Positions 1-8,520 of a DNA stretch of 64,000 nucleotides are shown here, in pieces. The DNA is from an uncultured Bacteroidales bacterium (lineage in GTDB: Bacteria; Bacteroidota; Bacteroidia; Bacteroidales; UBA932), in NCBI GenBank assembly GCA_934700615.1, contig CAKUXR010000006.1, positions 56,493-120,492 of the forward strand, read 5' to 3'. The translations under genes and the position numbers were made by a program. Within the stretch, counting starts at the first letter, position 1; every line of letters starts with the position of its first letter. Below the pieces are notes generated by a model, which worked only from the letters and a program-made list of their open reading frames with translations, searched no databases and was not told where the DNA came from.

Positions 1-560
1 AGGCCGCTAGACCTGGTGTCATCATCGGTAAGGGTGGAAGCGCTGTTGACAAACTCAAGGAAGAGCTCAAGAAGGTTACAAACAAAGAGGTTCAGATCAA
101 CATCTTCGAGGTCAGAAGACCTGAGGTTGACGCTAACATCGTAGCAGACAGCATCGCCCGTCAGATCGAGGGACGTGTTTCATACAGAAGAGCCATCAAG
201 ATGGCTGTTACTTCTGCTATGCGTGTAGGCGCAGAGGGTATCAAGGTTCAGATCAGCGGTCGTGTAGGCGGCGCTGAGATGGCAAGAAGCGAAATGTTCA
301 AGGAAGGACGTACTCCTCTCCACACATTCCGTGCTGATATCGACTACGCTCTCGCTGTAGCAAATACCAAAGTTGGTGCCCTCGGTATCAAGGTTTGGAT
401 CTGCAACGGTGAAGTTTACGGCAAGAAGGATCTTTCACCTAACGCAGGCCTTGCTTCAGCACAGGCTCAGGGTCAGGGCCAGGGACGTCAGTCTCGTGGT
501 GACCGTGGTCCTCGTCGTGGCGGAAGAGGTCGTGGCGACAAGAAAGAGAACAAGAACTAG
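1..560 (+). CDS. rpsC: 30S ribosomal protein S3 (C-terminal part, cut by window edge)
   Basis: The reading frame enters at base 3 and runs to TAG at 558-560. The visible part carries the KH-domain GxxG loop (VIIGKGG) and the S3 C-terminal domain. S3 sits at the mRNA entry tunnel of the 30S subunit. The tail is rich in Gln, Gly and Arg (QGQGQGRQSRGDRGPRRGG), a species-specific basic extension. Upstream genes of the S10 operon lie outside the window. The gene expected next, rplP, is not here: a terminator follows at once and rplP is found about 10.5 kb away at 11055. Confidence 0.97.
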   Translation, partial: AARPGVIIGKGGSAVDKLKEELKKVTNKEVQINIFEVRRPEVDANIVADSIARQIEGRVSYRRAIKMAVTSAMRVGAEGIKVQISGRVGGAEMARSEMFKEGRTPLHTFRADIDYALAVANTKVGALGIKVWICNGEVYGKKDLSPNAGLASAQAQGQGQGRQSRGDRGPRRGGRGRGDKKENKN

Positions 561-582
561 TTTTTGTCTTGTACCAGATATT

Positions 583-614
583 AATCCCGACAGGTTTTCC
601 TGCCGGGATTTTTT
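583..614 (+). terminator. Rho-independent terminator after rpsC
   Basis: A 12-bp stem (AATCCCGACAGG / CCTGCCGGGATT, one mismatch) with a TTTT loop is followed by a T-run. It starts 22 nt after the rpsC stop. It ends this part of the ribosomal operon before the unrelated genes that follow. Confidence 0.9.
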
Positions 615-740
615 GATTAACGGATTCTCCGGAGGTCAGGTCTTTGCTAATCACGGAATTATTCACTACTTTTACAGGCTGAAGCCGGATGGCGGGAATA
701 CTGCCGTAACGGAATGTAAGACAGATAAATTATTATTGTT

Positions 741-1826
741 ATGAAGAAATATCTCATCGGCTCGCTGATGGCCGTAGCGGCAGTAGCCTGCACATCAGTT
801 TCCGACAAAACTACTCTTCAGGGAAAGTTCTCAGGTGCAGACGTTCCGGAGGAGATCAGCATTGTCATACCTGATGTCATTGACACTACGGTAGCATTGA
901 AAAATGCAGCTTTCAAGATTGAAATCCCTGTTGAGAAAGCTTCTCTTGGCCATATTATGGCAGGACATGCACGCGGATCATTCATTTCAGACGGAACAGC
1001 ATTGACAGTGTCACTCGCTGACGGAGCTCTGGAAATCAAATCTGCGAAACCTGCAGTATCATTGACAGAGAAACTGAATTCGTTCGACTCCGAGGCTCAG
1101 GCGATGGTGGCTGAGTACAGGACTGGTATGGCGGCAATCGCTGACAGTACCGGCCTTTCTGCAGACCAGATCGACAGCCTTCAGGAAGAGTTCTACAATA
1201 CCTTCTTCGGAAAATTCAAGAAGCTCAACAACGATGTCATTGACGCCAACAAGGACAACATCCTTTCATTGTACGCTCTCCAGAATGTGTATAGCGAAAT
1301 GTCTGACGATACACTTGAGGCAGTTCTCACTTCTATCGATTCAAATGTCGTAGAGAAGAACGATGTCGCAAAGGCTATGCTCGGCGGCGTTACCGCAAGA
1401 AAGAATACTGCTGAGGGAATGAAGTTTACAGACTTCTCTGTAATGCAGCCGGACGGTAAGGAAGCCAAGCTTTCTGACTATGTAGGCAACGGCAAATATG
1501 TGCTCGTTGACTTCTGGGCTTCATGGTGCCGTCCTTGCAAGCATGAGATCCCTAACGTGAAGGCTGTCTATGACAAGTATCACGGAAAAGATTTCGATGT
1601 GCTCAGCGTGGCTGTCTGGGAGAAAACCGCGAAGGAGAGCCTTGATACAGCAAAAGCTTATGGCGTAAACTGGAATCAGATTGTAGATGCCAAGAATGTA
1701 CCTACAGACCTTTACGGTATCATGGGCATTCCTCACATCATCCTCTTCGGCCCTGACGGAACCATCATCAAGAGAGGTCTCTATGGCGAGTCGATCGAGG
1801 AAGAGGTTGCCAAGTATGTAAAATAG
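741..1826 (+). CDS. TlpA-like thiol-disulfide oxidoreductase lipoprotein (DUF4369-type N-terminus)
   Basis: The protein has 361 residues. It begins with a lipoprotein signal (MKKYLIGSLMAVAAVAC), so it is probably anchored in the cell envelope facing the periplasm. An N-terminal all-beta region of the kind seen in DUF4369 proteins is followed by a helical linker and, from about residue 228, a TlpA/ResA thioredoxin fold with the redox motif WCRPC near residues 262-267 and the cis-proline segment GIPHIILF. Such proteins reduce or isomerise disulfides or serve cytochrome c maturation; the substrate cannot be told from sequence. uvrC begins 14 nt downstream, so the two are probably co-transcribed. 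Confidence 0.88.
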   Translation: MKKYLIGSLMAVAAVACTSVSDKTTLQGKFSGADVPEEISIVIPDVIDTTVALKNAAFKIEIPVEKASLGHIMAGHARGSFISDGTALTVSLADGALEIKSAKPAVSLTEKLNSFDSEAQAMVAEYRTGMAAIADSTGLSADQIDSLQEEFYNTFFGKFKKLNNDVIDANKDNILSLYALQNVYSEMSDDTLEAVLTSIDSNVVEKNDVAKAMLGGVTARKNTAEGMKFTDFSVMQPDGKEAKLSDYVGNGKYVLVDFWASWCRPCKHEIPNVKAVYDKYHGKDFDVLSVAVWEKTAKESLDTAKAYGVNWNQIVDAKNVPTDLYGIMGIPHIILFGPDGTIIKRGLYGESIEEEVAKYVK

Positions 1827-1840
1827 GCTCTGCTCAGACA

Positions 1841-3637
1841 TTGACAGTAAGGGAAAAAATAGCATTGTTTCCACATTCCCCCGGAGTTTATAGGTATTAT
1901 AACTCCGAGGGGATTGTCATATATGTAGGCAAGGCGAAGGACCTCCACAAGCGTGTGGCGCAGTATTTCGTGCCCCCTGAGAGGCTCAATGCCAAGACGC
2001 GGATACTTGTCTCCAAGATAGCGGATGCGCAGTATTCCGTGGTCGATACTGAGGCTGACGCCCTTTTGCTCGAGAACAATCTCATCAAGCAGTACAAGCC
2101 GAAGTACAATATCTTGCTCAAGGACTCCAAGACCTATCCGTGGATATGCGTCACAGGGGACGAGTTCCCGAAAGTCTATCTCACCAGGAGGATCGTGAAG
2201 GGAAACAGGTATTTCGGGCCGTACAGTTCGGTCATGCATGCCAGAAACCTGCTGGAATTCTTCTCGGAGAACTATCAGATACGCTCCTGCAACCATAAAA
2301 TCACCTCCGACGCGATAATGCGCGGAAAGTTCCGCCCCTGCCTGGACTTCCACATAGGGCGCTGCGCGGGCTGTTGCGTCGGGAAAATATCAATGAAAGA
2401 CTATAATGCCGAGATTGAGGAAATCGTCAGCCTCCTGAAGGGCGGGGCCAATGAAATCATACAGCATTATAAGCATCTGATGACCGAGGCGGCCGAGAAT
2501 CTTGATTTCGAACAGGCGCAGACCTATAAGCTTAAGGTAGAGTCGCTCCAGAAGCATTATTCAAAGTCCGTAATCACCTCTGCTTCAGATACAAACGTGG
2601 ATGTGTTCTCTCTTGTCATTGATGTAAATGAAGCTTTCGGCAATTTCATGCGTGTCAGGGGAGGGTCCATTATCCAGTCCCTGAACCTTGGATTCAGGAT
2701 GAACATCGAAGAGGAACCTTCTTCTGTCCTGAGCGAATTCGTGGCTGAAATCGAGTCCAAGTTCGGTAAGATATCAGGCGAGGTCATTGTGCCTTTCCTG
2801 CCTGATGTCGAGATGGATGGTGTCAATTTCAGGATACCTGCGAAAGGAGACAAACTGGCCATCCTCGAATTGAGCACGAAGAACGCCAAGGAGTTCCAGT
2901 TCAATTCCATACGCCAGAAAGAGCATACGGACCCGGACCAGTACCGTGCGATGGTGGTGGAAGAGTTGCGCAAGGCTTTGGGCATGAAAGAGTCGCCGGT
3001 CCACATAGAATGTTTCGACAACTCTAACATTCAGGGGACCAATCCGGTGGCCTCCTGCGTGGTTTTCCGCAACGGAGTGCCTTCGAAGAAGGATTACAGG
3101 AAGTTCAAGATCAAGACTGTAATCGGTGCCAATGACTATGCTTCCATGAAGGAGGTGGTCAACAGGCGCTATTCCAGAATGTTGCGTGAAGACCCGGATG
3201 ACCTTCCGCAGCTGATTGTCATTGACGGAGGAAAGGGTCAGCTGGACTTTGCGTATCAGGCTCTTGCCGAGCTGGGCATAACTGACAGGCTCACCGTGGT
3301 GGGACTTGCGAAGCGTCTGGAGGAAGTCATCAGGGTGGGGGACCCGTACCCTCTTTTCATTGACAGGAACTCTTCTGCATTGAAAGTCCTACAGCAGATA
3401 AGGGATGAGGCTCACAGATTCGGAATCACTTTCCACAGGAGTCTGCGCAGCAAGAGCCAGATCGAATCTGCATTGACAAGAATCAAAGGTGTCGGCGAAC
3501 AGACTGAAAAGCGCCTGCTCATACATTACGGGAGTGTGCCGAGGATTGCGGCTGCCTCCGTGGAAGATTTGGCGGGATTCCTGGGAAAGAGGGAACTCGC
3601 GGAACGGATACATGAACAACTGAATACTAATGACTGA
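1841..3637 (+). CDS. uvrC: UvrABC system protein C (excinuclease subunit)
   Basis: The protein has 598 residues. It makes the two incisions around a DNA lesion in nucleotide excision repair with UvrA and UvrB. Domains in order are a GIY-YIG nuclease (SPGVYRYY, IVIYVGKAKDL), a Cys-rich segment, a UVR motif near residues 210-235 (LDFEQAQTYKLKVESLQK), an RNase H-like second nuclease (CFDNSN, VIDGGKGQL, RDEAHRF) and C-terminal helix-hairpin-helix repeats. The start is a TTG codon at 1841, which gives the family N-terminus; no ATG lies at a better position. It follows the TlpA gene by 14 nt and overlaps pnuC by 8 nt. Confidence 0.96.
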   Translation: MTVREKIALFPHSPGVYRYYNSEGIVIYVGKAKDLHKRVAQYFVPPERLNAKTRILVSKIADAQYSVVDTEADALLLENNLIKQYKPKYNILLKDSKTYPWICVTGDEFPKVYLTRRIVKGNRYFGPYSSVMHARNLLEFFSENYQIRSCNHKITSDAIMRGKFRPCLDFHIGRCAGCCVGKISMKDYNAEIEEIVSLLKGGANEIIQHYKHLMTEAAENLDFEQAQTYKLKVESLQKHYSKSVITSASDTNVDVFSLVIDVNEAFGNFMRVRGGSIIQSLNLGFRMNIEEEPSSVLSEFVAEIESKFGKISGEVIVPFLPDVEMDGVNFRIPAKGDKLAILELSTKNAKEFQFNSIRQKEHTDPDQYRAMVVEELRKALGMKESPVHIECFDNSNIQGTNPVASCVVFRNGVPSKKDYRKFKIKTVIGANDYASMKEVVNRRYSRMLREDPDDLPQLIVIDGGKGQLDFAYQALAELGITDRLTVVGLAKRLEEVIRVGDPYPLFIDRNSSALKVLQQIRDEAHRFGITFHRSLRSKSQIESALTRIKGVGEQTEKRLLIHYGSVPRIAAASVEDLAGFLGKRELAERIHEQLNTND

Positions 3638-4394
3638 CAAAAAGAAGATTGACAGGTTCAATGCCTGGTTCAATGCCGTCATACTCATCGGTATGACGGC
3701 AGCGGTAATCATTACCAACGTTTACAAGTTTCAGCAGCCCGGAGCGAGGCATTTCATGCTTGCATTGGCAAGTATAGGAGCATTGACAGGGGTGATGAAC
3801 TCCGTGCTTTCCGCAAACGGCAATATCTGGACGTTCCTGTTCGGTATCATTGACGTGACTGTTGCTTCCTATGTGGCTTTCGACAGCAGCATCCGTCCCG
3901 GCAGTGACCCGGTGTGGGGGAATTTCGCGCTTCACGCGTTTTATTTCCTGCCGATGCAGTTCGTTGGCTGGTGGCAATGGCGGAAGAGGGGAGCAAGGTC
4001 TCAGGTCAAGGTCAAGGCGCGCCGTCTGGACGGCAAATTGTGGGCTGTAACGGCGGCTTTGTTCCTTTGCGGTACCGTCATCACCTATTTCGTGCTGAAT
4101 GCGATTGGAGGGGCTGAAACGGCCGCCCGTGGCATCCGTTATATGATTCTTTTCGATGCGCTGGTGTTTGTGCTCAATGTCCTCGGACAGGTGCTGATGT
4201 CATTGGCCTTCGTGGAGCAGTGGATTGTGTGGATTCTTGTCAATGTCTTCTCCATTCTGCTGTGGGCAGGAAAGGCTTCTTCATCGCCGGATACCAGCTA
4301 TACGGTGGTCATGGTAATCAAGTATTCCTTCTATTTCCTGAACTCTCTCAACGGGTTACGTATATGGCTTAATCTCAGCCGCGAGTCCCGTTGA
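3630..4394 (+). CDS. pnuC: PnuC-like nicotinamide riboside/mononucleotide transporter
   Basis: The protein has 254 residues and about seven hydrophobic segments. It matches the PnuC family by its tryptophan-rich signature (PMQFVGWWQWRKR), the segment LGQVLMSLAFVEQWIVWILVN and the final YFLNSLNGLRIWLNL. Family members bring nicotinamide riboside across the inner membrane for NAD salvage. The ATG lies inside the end of uvrC (8-nt overlap), which suggests translational coupling. No NadR or kinase partner lies nearby, so the exact substrate is open. Confidence 0.88.
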   Translation: MTDKKKIDRFNAWFNAVILIGMTAAVIITNVYKFQQPGARHFMLALASIGALTGVMNSVLSANGNIWTFLFGIIDVTVASYVAFDSSIRPGSDPVWGNFALHAFYFLPMQFVGWWQWRKRGARSQVKVKARRLDGKLWAVTAALFLCGTVITYFVLNAIGGAETAARGIRYMILFDALVFVLNVLGQVLMSLAFVEQWIVWILVNVFSILLWAGKASSSPDTSYTVVMVIKYSFYFLNSLNGLRIWLNLSRESR

Positions 4395-4439
4395 TTAGCG
4401 GTTTTGGCGCAAAAATTTCTTTTTTTCGTTTTTTTTTAT

Positions 4440-4447
4440 TTACTTTG
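4440..4447 (+). promoter_or_regulatory. Candidate -7 element of acpP
   Basis: TTACTTTG matches the Bacteroidetes -7 consensus TAnnTTTG at all but one fixed position and lies 55 nt before the acpP start, after a T-rich tract. No clear -33 TTTG is found at the usual distance, so this is tentative. Confidence 0.45.
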
Positions 4448-4502
4448 CGGAATATTCATGAATAGTGTATTATAAATCATAAACTTTATAAATTATTCGA
4501 TT

Positions 4503-4751
4503 ATGTCACACGAAGAAATCGTAAAACAGGTGAAAGACGTCATCGTTGATAAGCTTGGCGCAGAAGAGTCAGAAGTAACTGAGACAGCCAACTTCACCAA
4601 CGACCTCGGTGCAGATTCTCTTGACACAGTTGAGCTTCTTATGGAGTTCGAAAGAGTATTCGGCATCAAGATTCCTGATGAGGACGCTAGCCAGATCGCA
4701 ACAGTGGCTGACGCTGTAAAGTACGTTGAAGAGAAAGTAGCTAACAAATAA
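4503..4751 (+). CDS. acpP: Acyl carrier protein
   Basis: The protein has 82 residues. The phosphopantetheine attachment motif LGADSLDTVELLMEFE is intact, with the modified serine near residue 39, and the protein is acidic throughout as usual for this carrier of fatty acid intermediates. In many bacteria acpP is followed by fabF. Here it stands alone, with its own AT-rich promoter region and a strong terminator directly after it. Confidence 0.96.
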   Translation: MSHEEIVKQVKDVIVDKLGAEESEVTETANFTNDLGADSLDTVELLMEFERVFGIKIPDEDASQIATVADAVKYVEEKVANK

Positions 4752-4777
4752 TAGCACTTGCAACGCGCAAATAATTA

Positions 4778-4811
4778 GGGGCTGACTAAGAAATTAGTCA
4801 GCCCCTTTTTT
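4778..4811 (+). terminator. Rho-independent terminator after acpP
   Basis: A perfect 12-bp stem (GGGGCTGACTAA / TTAGTCAGCCCC) with a 4-nt loop is followed by TTTTTT. It closes the single-gene acpP transcript and lies close to the 3' end of the convergent DUF4270 gene. Confidence 0.95.
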
Positions 4812-4827
4812 ATCGTGTCAGCCGTGT

Positions 4828-6468
4828 TTATTTCCCGGCTTTAGGTACAGCGTATGTGAATTTGAACATCGGCTTCCTCTCGGCTCCAGGACCGTTGAAT
4901 ACGGCCTTGTAGTAGCGGTGGGAGTCCATCATGGTCTGTTTCGTTGTCGTGCTTCCGGATGAGGAAGAAGATGCGGATGCAGCATACATCTGCTGGAGCA
5001 TCATGTAGTTATAGTAGTTGTTGCCATAACCATAGTTGCCGTAGCCGCCATAACCGCCATAACCTCCGTAGCCATATCCGTTGTACATGCTGTTGTAGTA
5101 GTTATAATACAGCATCTGCTGGTAATAGTCGCTGTCGTAACTGCTGTTGCTTGAGGATGAAGCTGTTGCTACAGTCTCTCTTGCCATCGCAAGGAACCAG
5201 ATGTCATAGTTCTCGATCTTGCTCTCGTCAGTGAGTTTGAGCATTGCCTGCAAGTGATGTGTGATATCAGGGGCATACTGGCAGAGCGACCTGTTTATGT
5301 CACCCTGGTTCTCATCTGATACACTTGAGTCGGTGATGCTGGCGAAAGTAAGGCTCTTGTCTGTCTTGATGCGGCATGTAGGGCTGATGTAAGCCGGATA
5401 CATGTACATGTCAATGTAATTGTCAGGGAACTCGAAAGGCATTACAAGTGTAGCCTTGCTGATTGCTACGCCTGACGGAGCGTCAGTCTTTTGCGATACT
5501 ATTTCCAGAACCTTGTCCCTTATCGGCTTAGCCTTTATTACAGGCTTGATTCCACGTCCGCCTTCCATGACGAATGTCTTGTCTGCCTTACCTTCAAGCG
5601 ACTTGCTTGAGTGTACCGTCTGGTCGAATGCTGCCTGAGGATAGGTGGTCACGGATGTGGAAGTGACGCCTCCGAGGTCGTAAATTGACATTGGTCCCAG
5701 GTAGAATATGAAAGAGGTGTCCACCTGTTTCCTGTCACCGTAGTCCGCAGTGAACTTGAGTTCCGCGTAGCTTCCGTAGATGGTACCCTTGTTGACCGCG
5801 ATAGGAAGTCTGAACATGTTGATACGTCCTCCGTTGCCGGCAGGAGTGTCAGTCGTTATGACAATGCCCGGGAACTTTTTCGTATAGTTCGGAAGGGTGT
5901 CCAGATCCGCTGTCTGGATTTTCATATATTTCTCTCCGAATTCCTTGCTGAAATTGAAGGAAAGCGAATCTTTTCCGTTATATACAGGAATGCCGTCGGT
6001 GATTCTGTTCTTCGAGTAAGACACTTCAGGGCTGAGCTTCGTATAGTCGAGCGCTTTGTCAAGTTCATAGACATTGACACTCTGGAGAATATACTCCTGG
6101 CTCAGGTCCGCGTAAGAGGTGGAATCTGCGACCGCCGACAGATGGAACTGGCGGAATTTCGCATTCTTTCCGAAATCGAGCGTGTCGCTGACCGGGACAA
6201 GTGTGAATGAAGCCTCCTTTGTGGTGAGTCCGAACGCCTCGTCCCTGATGGCGCCGAATGTAAACTTGTACATGCTGAAACTGGAGAGGCTGTCAGCCAT
6301 CTCCTGTTCAATGTCTTCGATAGGGAACTCTGCCGTGTAGATGTCGTACATCTGGCTGTCCGGTATCAATGACTCGCCTAGCGATTTGTTCACGTTCACG
6401 CACGAACCGCACATGAGGCCGGCCGCTGCACCCAAAGACAAAAGGCCGTATCTTTTGAAAAGATTCAT
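4828..6468 (-). CDS. DUF4270 family lipoprotein
   Basis: The protein has 546 residues with a lipoprotein signal and cysteine (LMCGSCVNVNKSLGES), followed by DUF4270 features: the early segment IPDSQMYDIYTAEFPIED and the alternating beta-rich body. The function of DUF4270 is not known; the family is confined to Bacteroidetes, and its members are predicted envelope lipoproteins. Near residues 430-490 is an odd low-complexity stretch made almost only of Tyr, Gly and Asn, with GGYGGYGGYG repeats. The gene is 3 nt downstream of the glycogen-synthase-like gene on the same strand, an operon arrangement that recurs in Bacteroidales. Confidence 0.85.
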   Translation of the reverse strand: MNLFKRYGLLSLGAAAGLMCGSCVNVNKSLGESLIPDSQMYDIYTAEFPIEDIEQEMADSLSSFSMYKFTFGAIRDEAFGLTTKEASFTLVPVSDTLDFGKNAKFRQFHLSAVADSTSYADLSQEYILQSVNVYELDKALDYTKLSPEVSYSKNRITDGIPVYNGKDSLSFNFSKEFGEKYMKIQTADLDTLPNYTKKFPGIVITTDTPAGNGGRINMFRLPIAVNKGTIYGSYAELKFTADYGDRKQVDTSFIFYLGPMSIYDLGGVTSTSVTTYPQAAFDQTVHSSKSLEGKADKTFVMEGGRGIKPVIKAKPIRDKVLEIVSQKTDAPSGVAISKATLVMPFEFPDNYIDMYMYPAYISPTCRIKTDKSLTFASITDSSVSDENQGDINRSLCQYAPDITHHLQAMLKLTDESKIENYDIWFLAMARETVATASSSSNSSYDSDYYQQMLYYNYYNSMYNGYGYGGYGGYGGYGNYGYGNNYYNYMMLQQMYAASASSSSSGSTTTKQTMMDSHRYYKAVFNGPGAERKPMFKFTYAVPKAGK

Positions 6469-6471
6469 TTG

Positions 6472-7278
6472 CTAAAACTGATCGTAAAAACTGTTGTAAG
6501 CATCAATGTATGATCCGTCTTCAACTGCCTTCGCATCATAGTCCAGGACAGGAAGATTCAGACCTTTACAGTAGTCAACGAGCCCTTTATCGACGTTCTC
6601 TGCAGCGACAATGACTCCGTCTGAATACTGAGCGGCAGTTTTAGCAAGATTTATGCCAGTCGGTTCAGACAGGAAAGGCACGTCAGACTCGGTAATGTCT
6701 CCGAACTTTACGAGGCGGCTGAATTCTTCATTGAAAATCTCCGGCGTGTCGTCGTAGAGTGAGAGCACGACCTTGCTGTTTTCGAAAATAGGGTCGTCTT
6801 TATAGGCCTTTTTCAGATAGAGCGGAAGAATCTGGGTTATCCATCCGTGGCAATGAATCACGTCAGGTGCCCACCTGAGCTTCTTTACGGTCTCGAGGAC
6901 TCCGCGGGCGAAGAAAATCGCGCGCTCGGCATTGTCTCCGAAGAAAACGCCATTGTCATCTCTCTCAAGCTCTTTTCTCTTAAAATAATCCTCATTATCA
7001 ATGAAATACACCTGGATGCGGGCAGCAGAAATGGAGGCCACCTTGATTACAAGCGGTCTATCGACATCGTTTATGATAATGTTCATTCCGGAAAGTCTTA
7101 TGACTTCGTGGAGCTGGTTCTTTCGCTCGTTGATACATCCGTACCTTGGCATGAAAGATCTGATTTCTTTCTTACGCTCCTGGATTCCCTGAGGAAGATA
7201 CCTGCCGATGCGTGAAATCGGAGTCTCAGGCAGGTATGGGAAAATCTCTGAGTTTACGAACAGGATTTTTTTGCCCAT
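6472..7278 (-). CDS. Short glycogen/starch synthase-like protein (N-terminal GT5 domain only)
   Basis: The protein has 268 residues and matches only the N-terminal Rossmann half of GT5 glycogen synthases (ILFVNSEIFPYLPET, RSFMPRYG, APDVIHCHGWITQILPLYLK). A full synthase is about 480 residues. The C-terminal sugar-nucleotide half is missing, and the KTGGL loop that binds ADP-glucose is replaced (ETPISRIG). Glycogen synthesis by this protein alone is therefore unlikely; a binding, regulatory or lost function is possible. It forms an operon with the DUF4270 gene. Confidence 0.8.
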   Translation of the reverse strand: MGKKILFVNSEIFPYLPETPISRIGRYLPQGIQERKKEIRSFMPRYGCINERKNQLHEVIRLSGMNIIINDVDRPLVIKVASISAARIQVYFIDNEDYFKRKELERDDNGVFFGDNAERAIFFARGVLETVKKLRWAPDVIHCHGWITQILPLYLKKAYKDDPIFENSKVVLSLYDDTPEIFNEEFSRLVKFGDITESDVPFLSEPTGINLAKTAAQYSDGVIVAAENVDKGLVDYCKGLNLPVLDYDAKAVEDGSYIDAYNSFYDQF

Positions 7279-7304
7279 CTTAATTCTATTTGATTCAATA
7301 GGTG

Positions 7305-7312
7305 CAAAGTTA
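7305..7312 (-). promoter_or_regulatory. -7 element for the glycogen-synthase-like/DUF4270 operon
   Basis: Read on the minus strand this is TAACTTTG, a perfect TAnnTTTG, 27 nt upstream of the start codon. It faces away from the ftsX promoter in the same 90-nt divergent region. Confidence 0.6.
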
Positions 7313-7321
7313 AGAATTTTT

Positions 7322-7350
7322 TTTGATATTTCGATAAATGCTTAACTTTG
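7322..7350 (+). promoter_or_regulatory. Promoter of the ftsX operon
   Basis: TTTG (7322-7325) and TAACTTTG (7343-7350) are separated by 17 nt, slightly shorter than the usual 19-21. A possible TTG start at 7348 lies within this -7 element, which supports the ATG at 7369 as the real start of ftsX. Confidence 0.6.
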
Positions 7351-7368
7351 GGGTCAATTTGGAGTATT

Positions 7369-8247
7369 ATGGCAAGAAACGAAAATAAACTTATGCGGCG
7401 CCGTCTGGCTAACGCATATTTGTCTTCTGTAGTGAGCATCAGTCTGGTGCTCCTCCTTGTCGGTGTGTCCAGCATGATTCTGGTCAATGCCAAGGCAGTG
7501 ACAGACTATTTCAAGCAGAATCTCCAGGTCTCAGTCATCATGAAACCGACGGTTCCGGAGAGCGAGGCGCTGATGTTCCGCAAAGGGCTTGATTCGATGT
7601 CGTTCGTCCATGGTACTGAATTCGTTTCCAAGGCGCAGGGAGAAAAGGAAATGGAGGATATGCTCGGAAAGGATTTCCTCAAGGTGTTCGAGACTTCACC
7701 CGTTCCTACTTCCATTTCAGTGACCCTGGACCCGCAGTATGTCCTGGAGGACAGTCTGAAAGTCGTCGAGGCTGCAATCGGAAAATCTCCCCTCGTAGAT
7801 GAAGTCGTCTACCAGAGGTCCCTCGTGGACGCACTCAATGCCAATATCAGCAAGATTTCATTGGTTCTGGGAGTATTCATCTTCCTGATGCTGTTTATCT
7901 CCTTTGTGCTGATTAACAATACGATGCGCCTTACGGTCTATGCCAAGAGATTTACGGTCCATACCATGAAGCTTGTAGGTGCCACCAAGGCGTTTATCCG
8001 GGGGCCTTTCCTTGCAAGGGCGGCTTTCTTGGGCTTGTTTTCCTCTGTGGTAGCATTGATCCTCCTCGTGGGTGTTCTCTTCGTCGTCAGGTCTGAGTTT
8101 GTCCAGCTTTTCGAGATATTCACATTGGAGAGGCTCCTTATAGTGATGGGGATCGTGACTGTAGCCGGTCTCGTCATCTGTGTGGGCAGCACATATTTCG
8201 TGGTAAACAAGTTGGTTTCCCTTGGTAAGGATGAATTATATTATTGA
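7369..8247 (+). CDS. ftsX: Cell division protein FtsX
   Basis: The protein has 292 residues. It is the permease-like half of the FtsEX complex that controls peptidoglycan hydrolases at the division site. A cytoplasmic N-terminus is followed by one membrane helix (residues about 19-41), an extracytoplasmic domain and three C-terminal helices of the FtsX permease fold (LVLGVFIFLMLFISFVLINNTMRL, then the MKLVGAT loop). The ATG at 7369 was chosen over an upstream TTG that falls within the promoter. FtsE is not in the window. An EnvC-like activator, the usual FtsX partner, is encoded at 36465. Confidence 0.9.
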   Translation: MARNENKLMRRRLANAYLSSVVSISLVLLLVGVSSMILVNAKAVTDYFKQNLQVSVIMKPTVPESEALMFRKGLDSMSFVHGTEFVSKAQGEKEMEDMLGKDFLKVFETSPVPTSISVTLDPQYVLEDSLKVVEAAIGKSPLVDEVVYQRSLVDALNANISKISLVLGVFIFLMLFISFVLINNTMRLTVYAKRFTVHTMKLVGATKAFIRGPFLARAAFLGLFSSVVALILLVGVLFVVRSEFVQLFEIFTLERLLIVMGIVTVAGLVICVGSTYFVVNKLVSLGKDELYY

Positions 8248-8260
8248 TAAATAAGGTATT

Positions 8261-8518
8261 ATGGAAAAGGATAATAAGATTGACAATAAAAAGATGGCAA
8301 TGACTCCGCAGGGGATGAAGTATCTCCTGATAGGTATGATTGTCATGATTTCCGGATATATTCTTATGATTGGCGGAGGCAGCAAGGACCCGGCTGTTTT
8401 CAATTATGCGATGTTCGACTTCCGAAGGCTGGTCGCTGCGCCGATTGTGATTCTTTGCGGTATAATCATCGAAATTATATCTATAATGAAAGTTTTCAAA
8501 AATAAGGAGGAGAAATAA
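8261..8518 (+). CDS. DUF3098 family small membrane protein
   Basis: The protein has 85 residues and two hydrophobic helices (about 22-40 and 60-78). The segment FNYAMFDFRRLVAAPIVILCGIIIEIISIM fits DUF3098, a Bacteroidetes family of unknown function commonly located between ftsX and uppP, as it is here. Gaps are 13 nt on the ftsX side and 2 nt on the uppP side. Confidence 0.8.
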   Translation: MEKDNKIDNKKMAMTPQGMKYLLIGMIVMISGYILMIGGGSKDPAVFNYAMFDFRRLVAAPIVILCGIIIEIISIMKVFKNKEEK

Positions 8519-8520
8519 TT

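Noticed and set aside
7348..7368. TTG start for ftsX at 7348
   Set aside because: The TTG lies inside the TAACTTTG promoter element; the ATG at 7369 gives the normal FtsX N-terminus.
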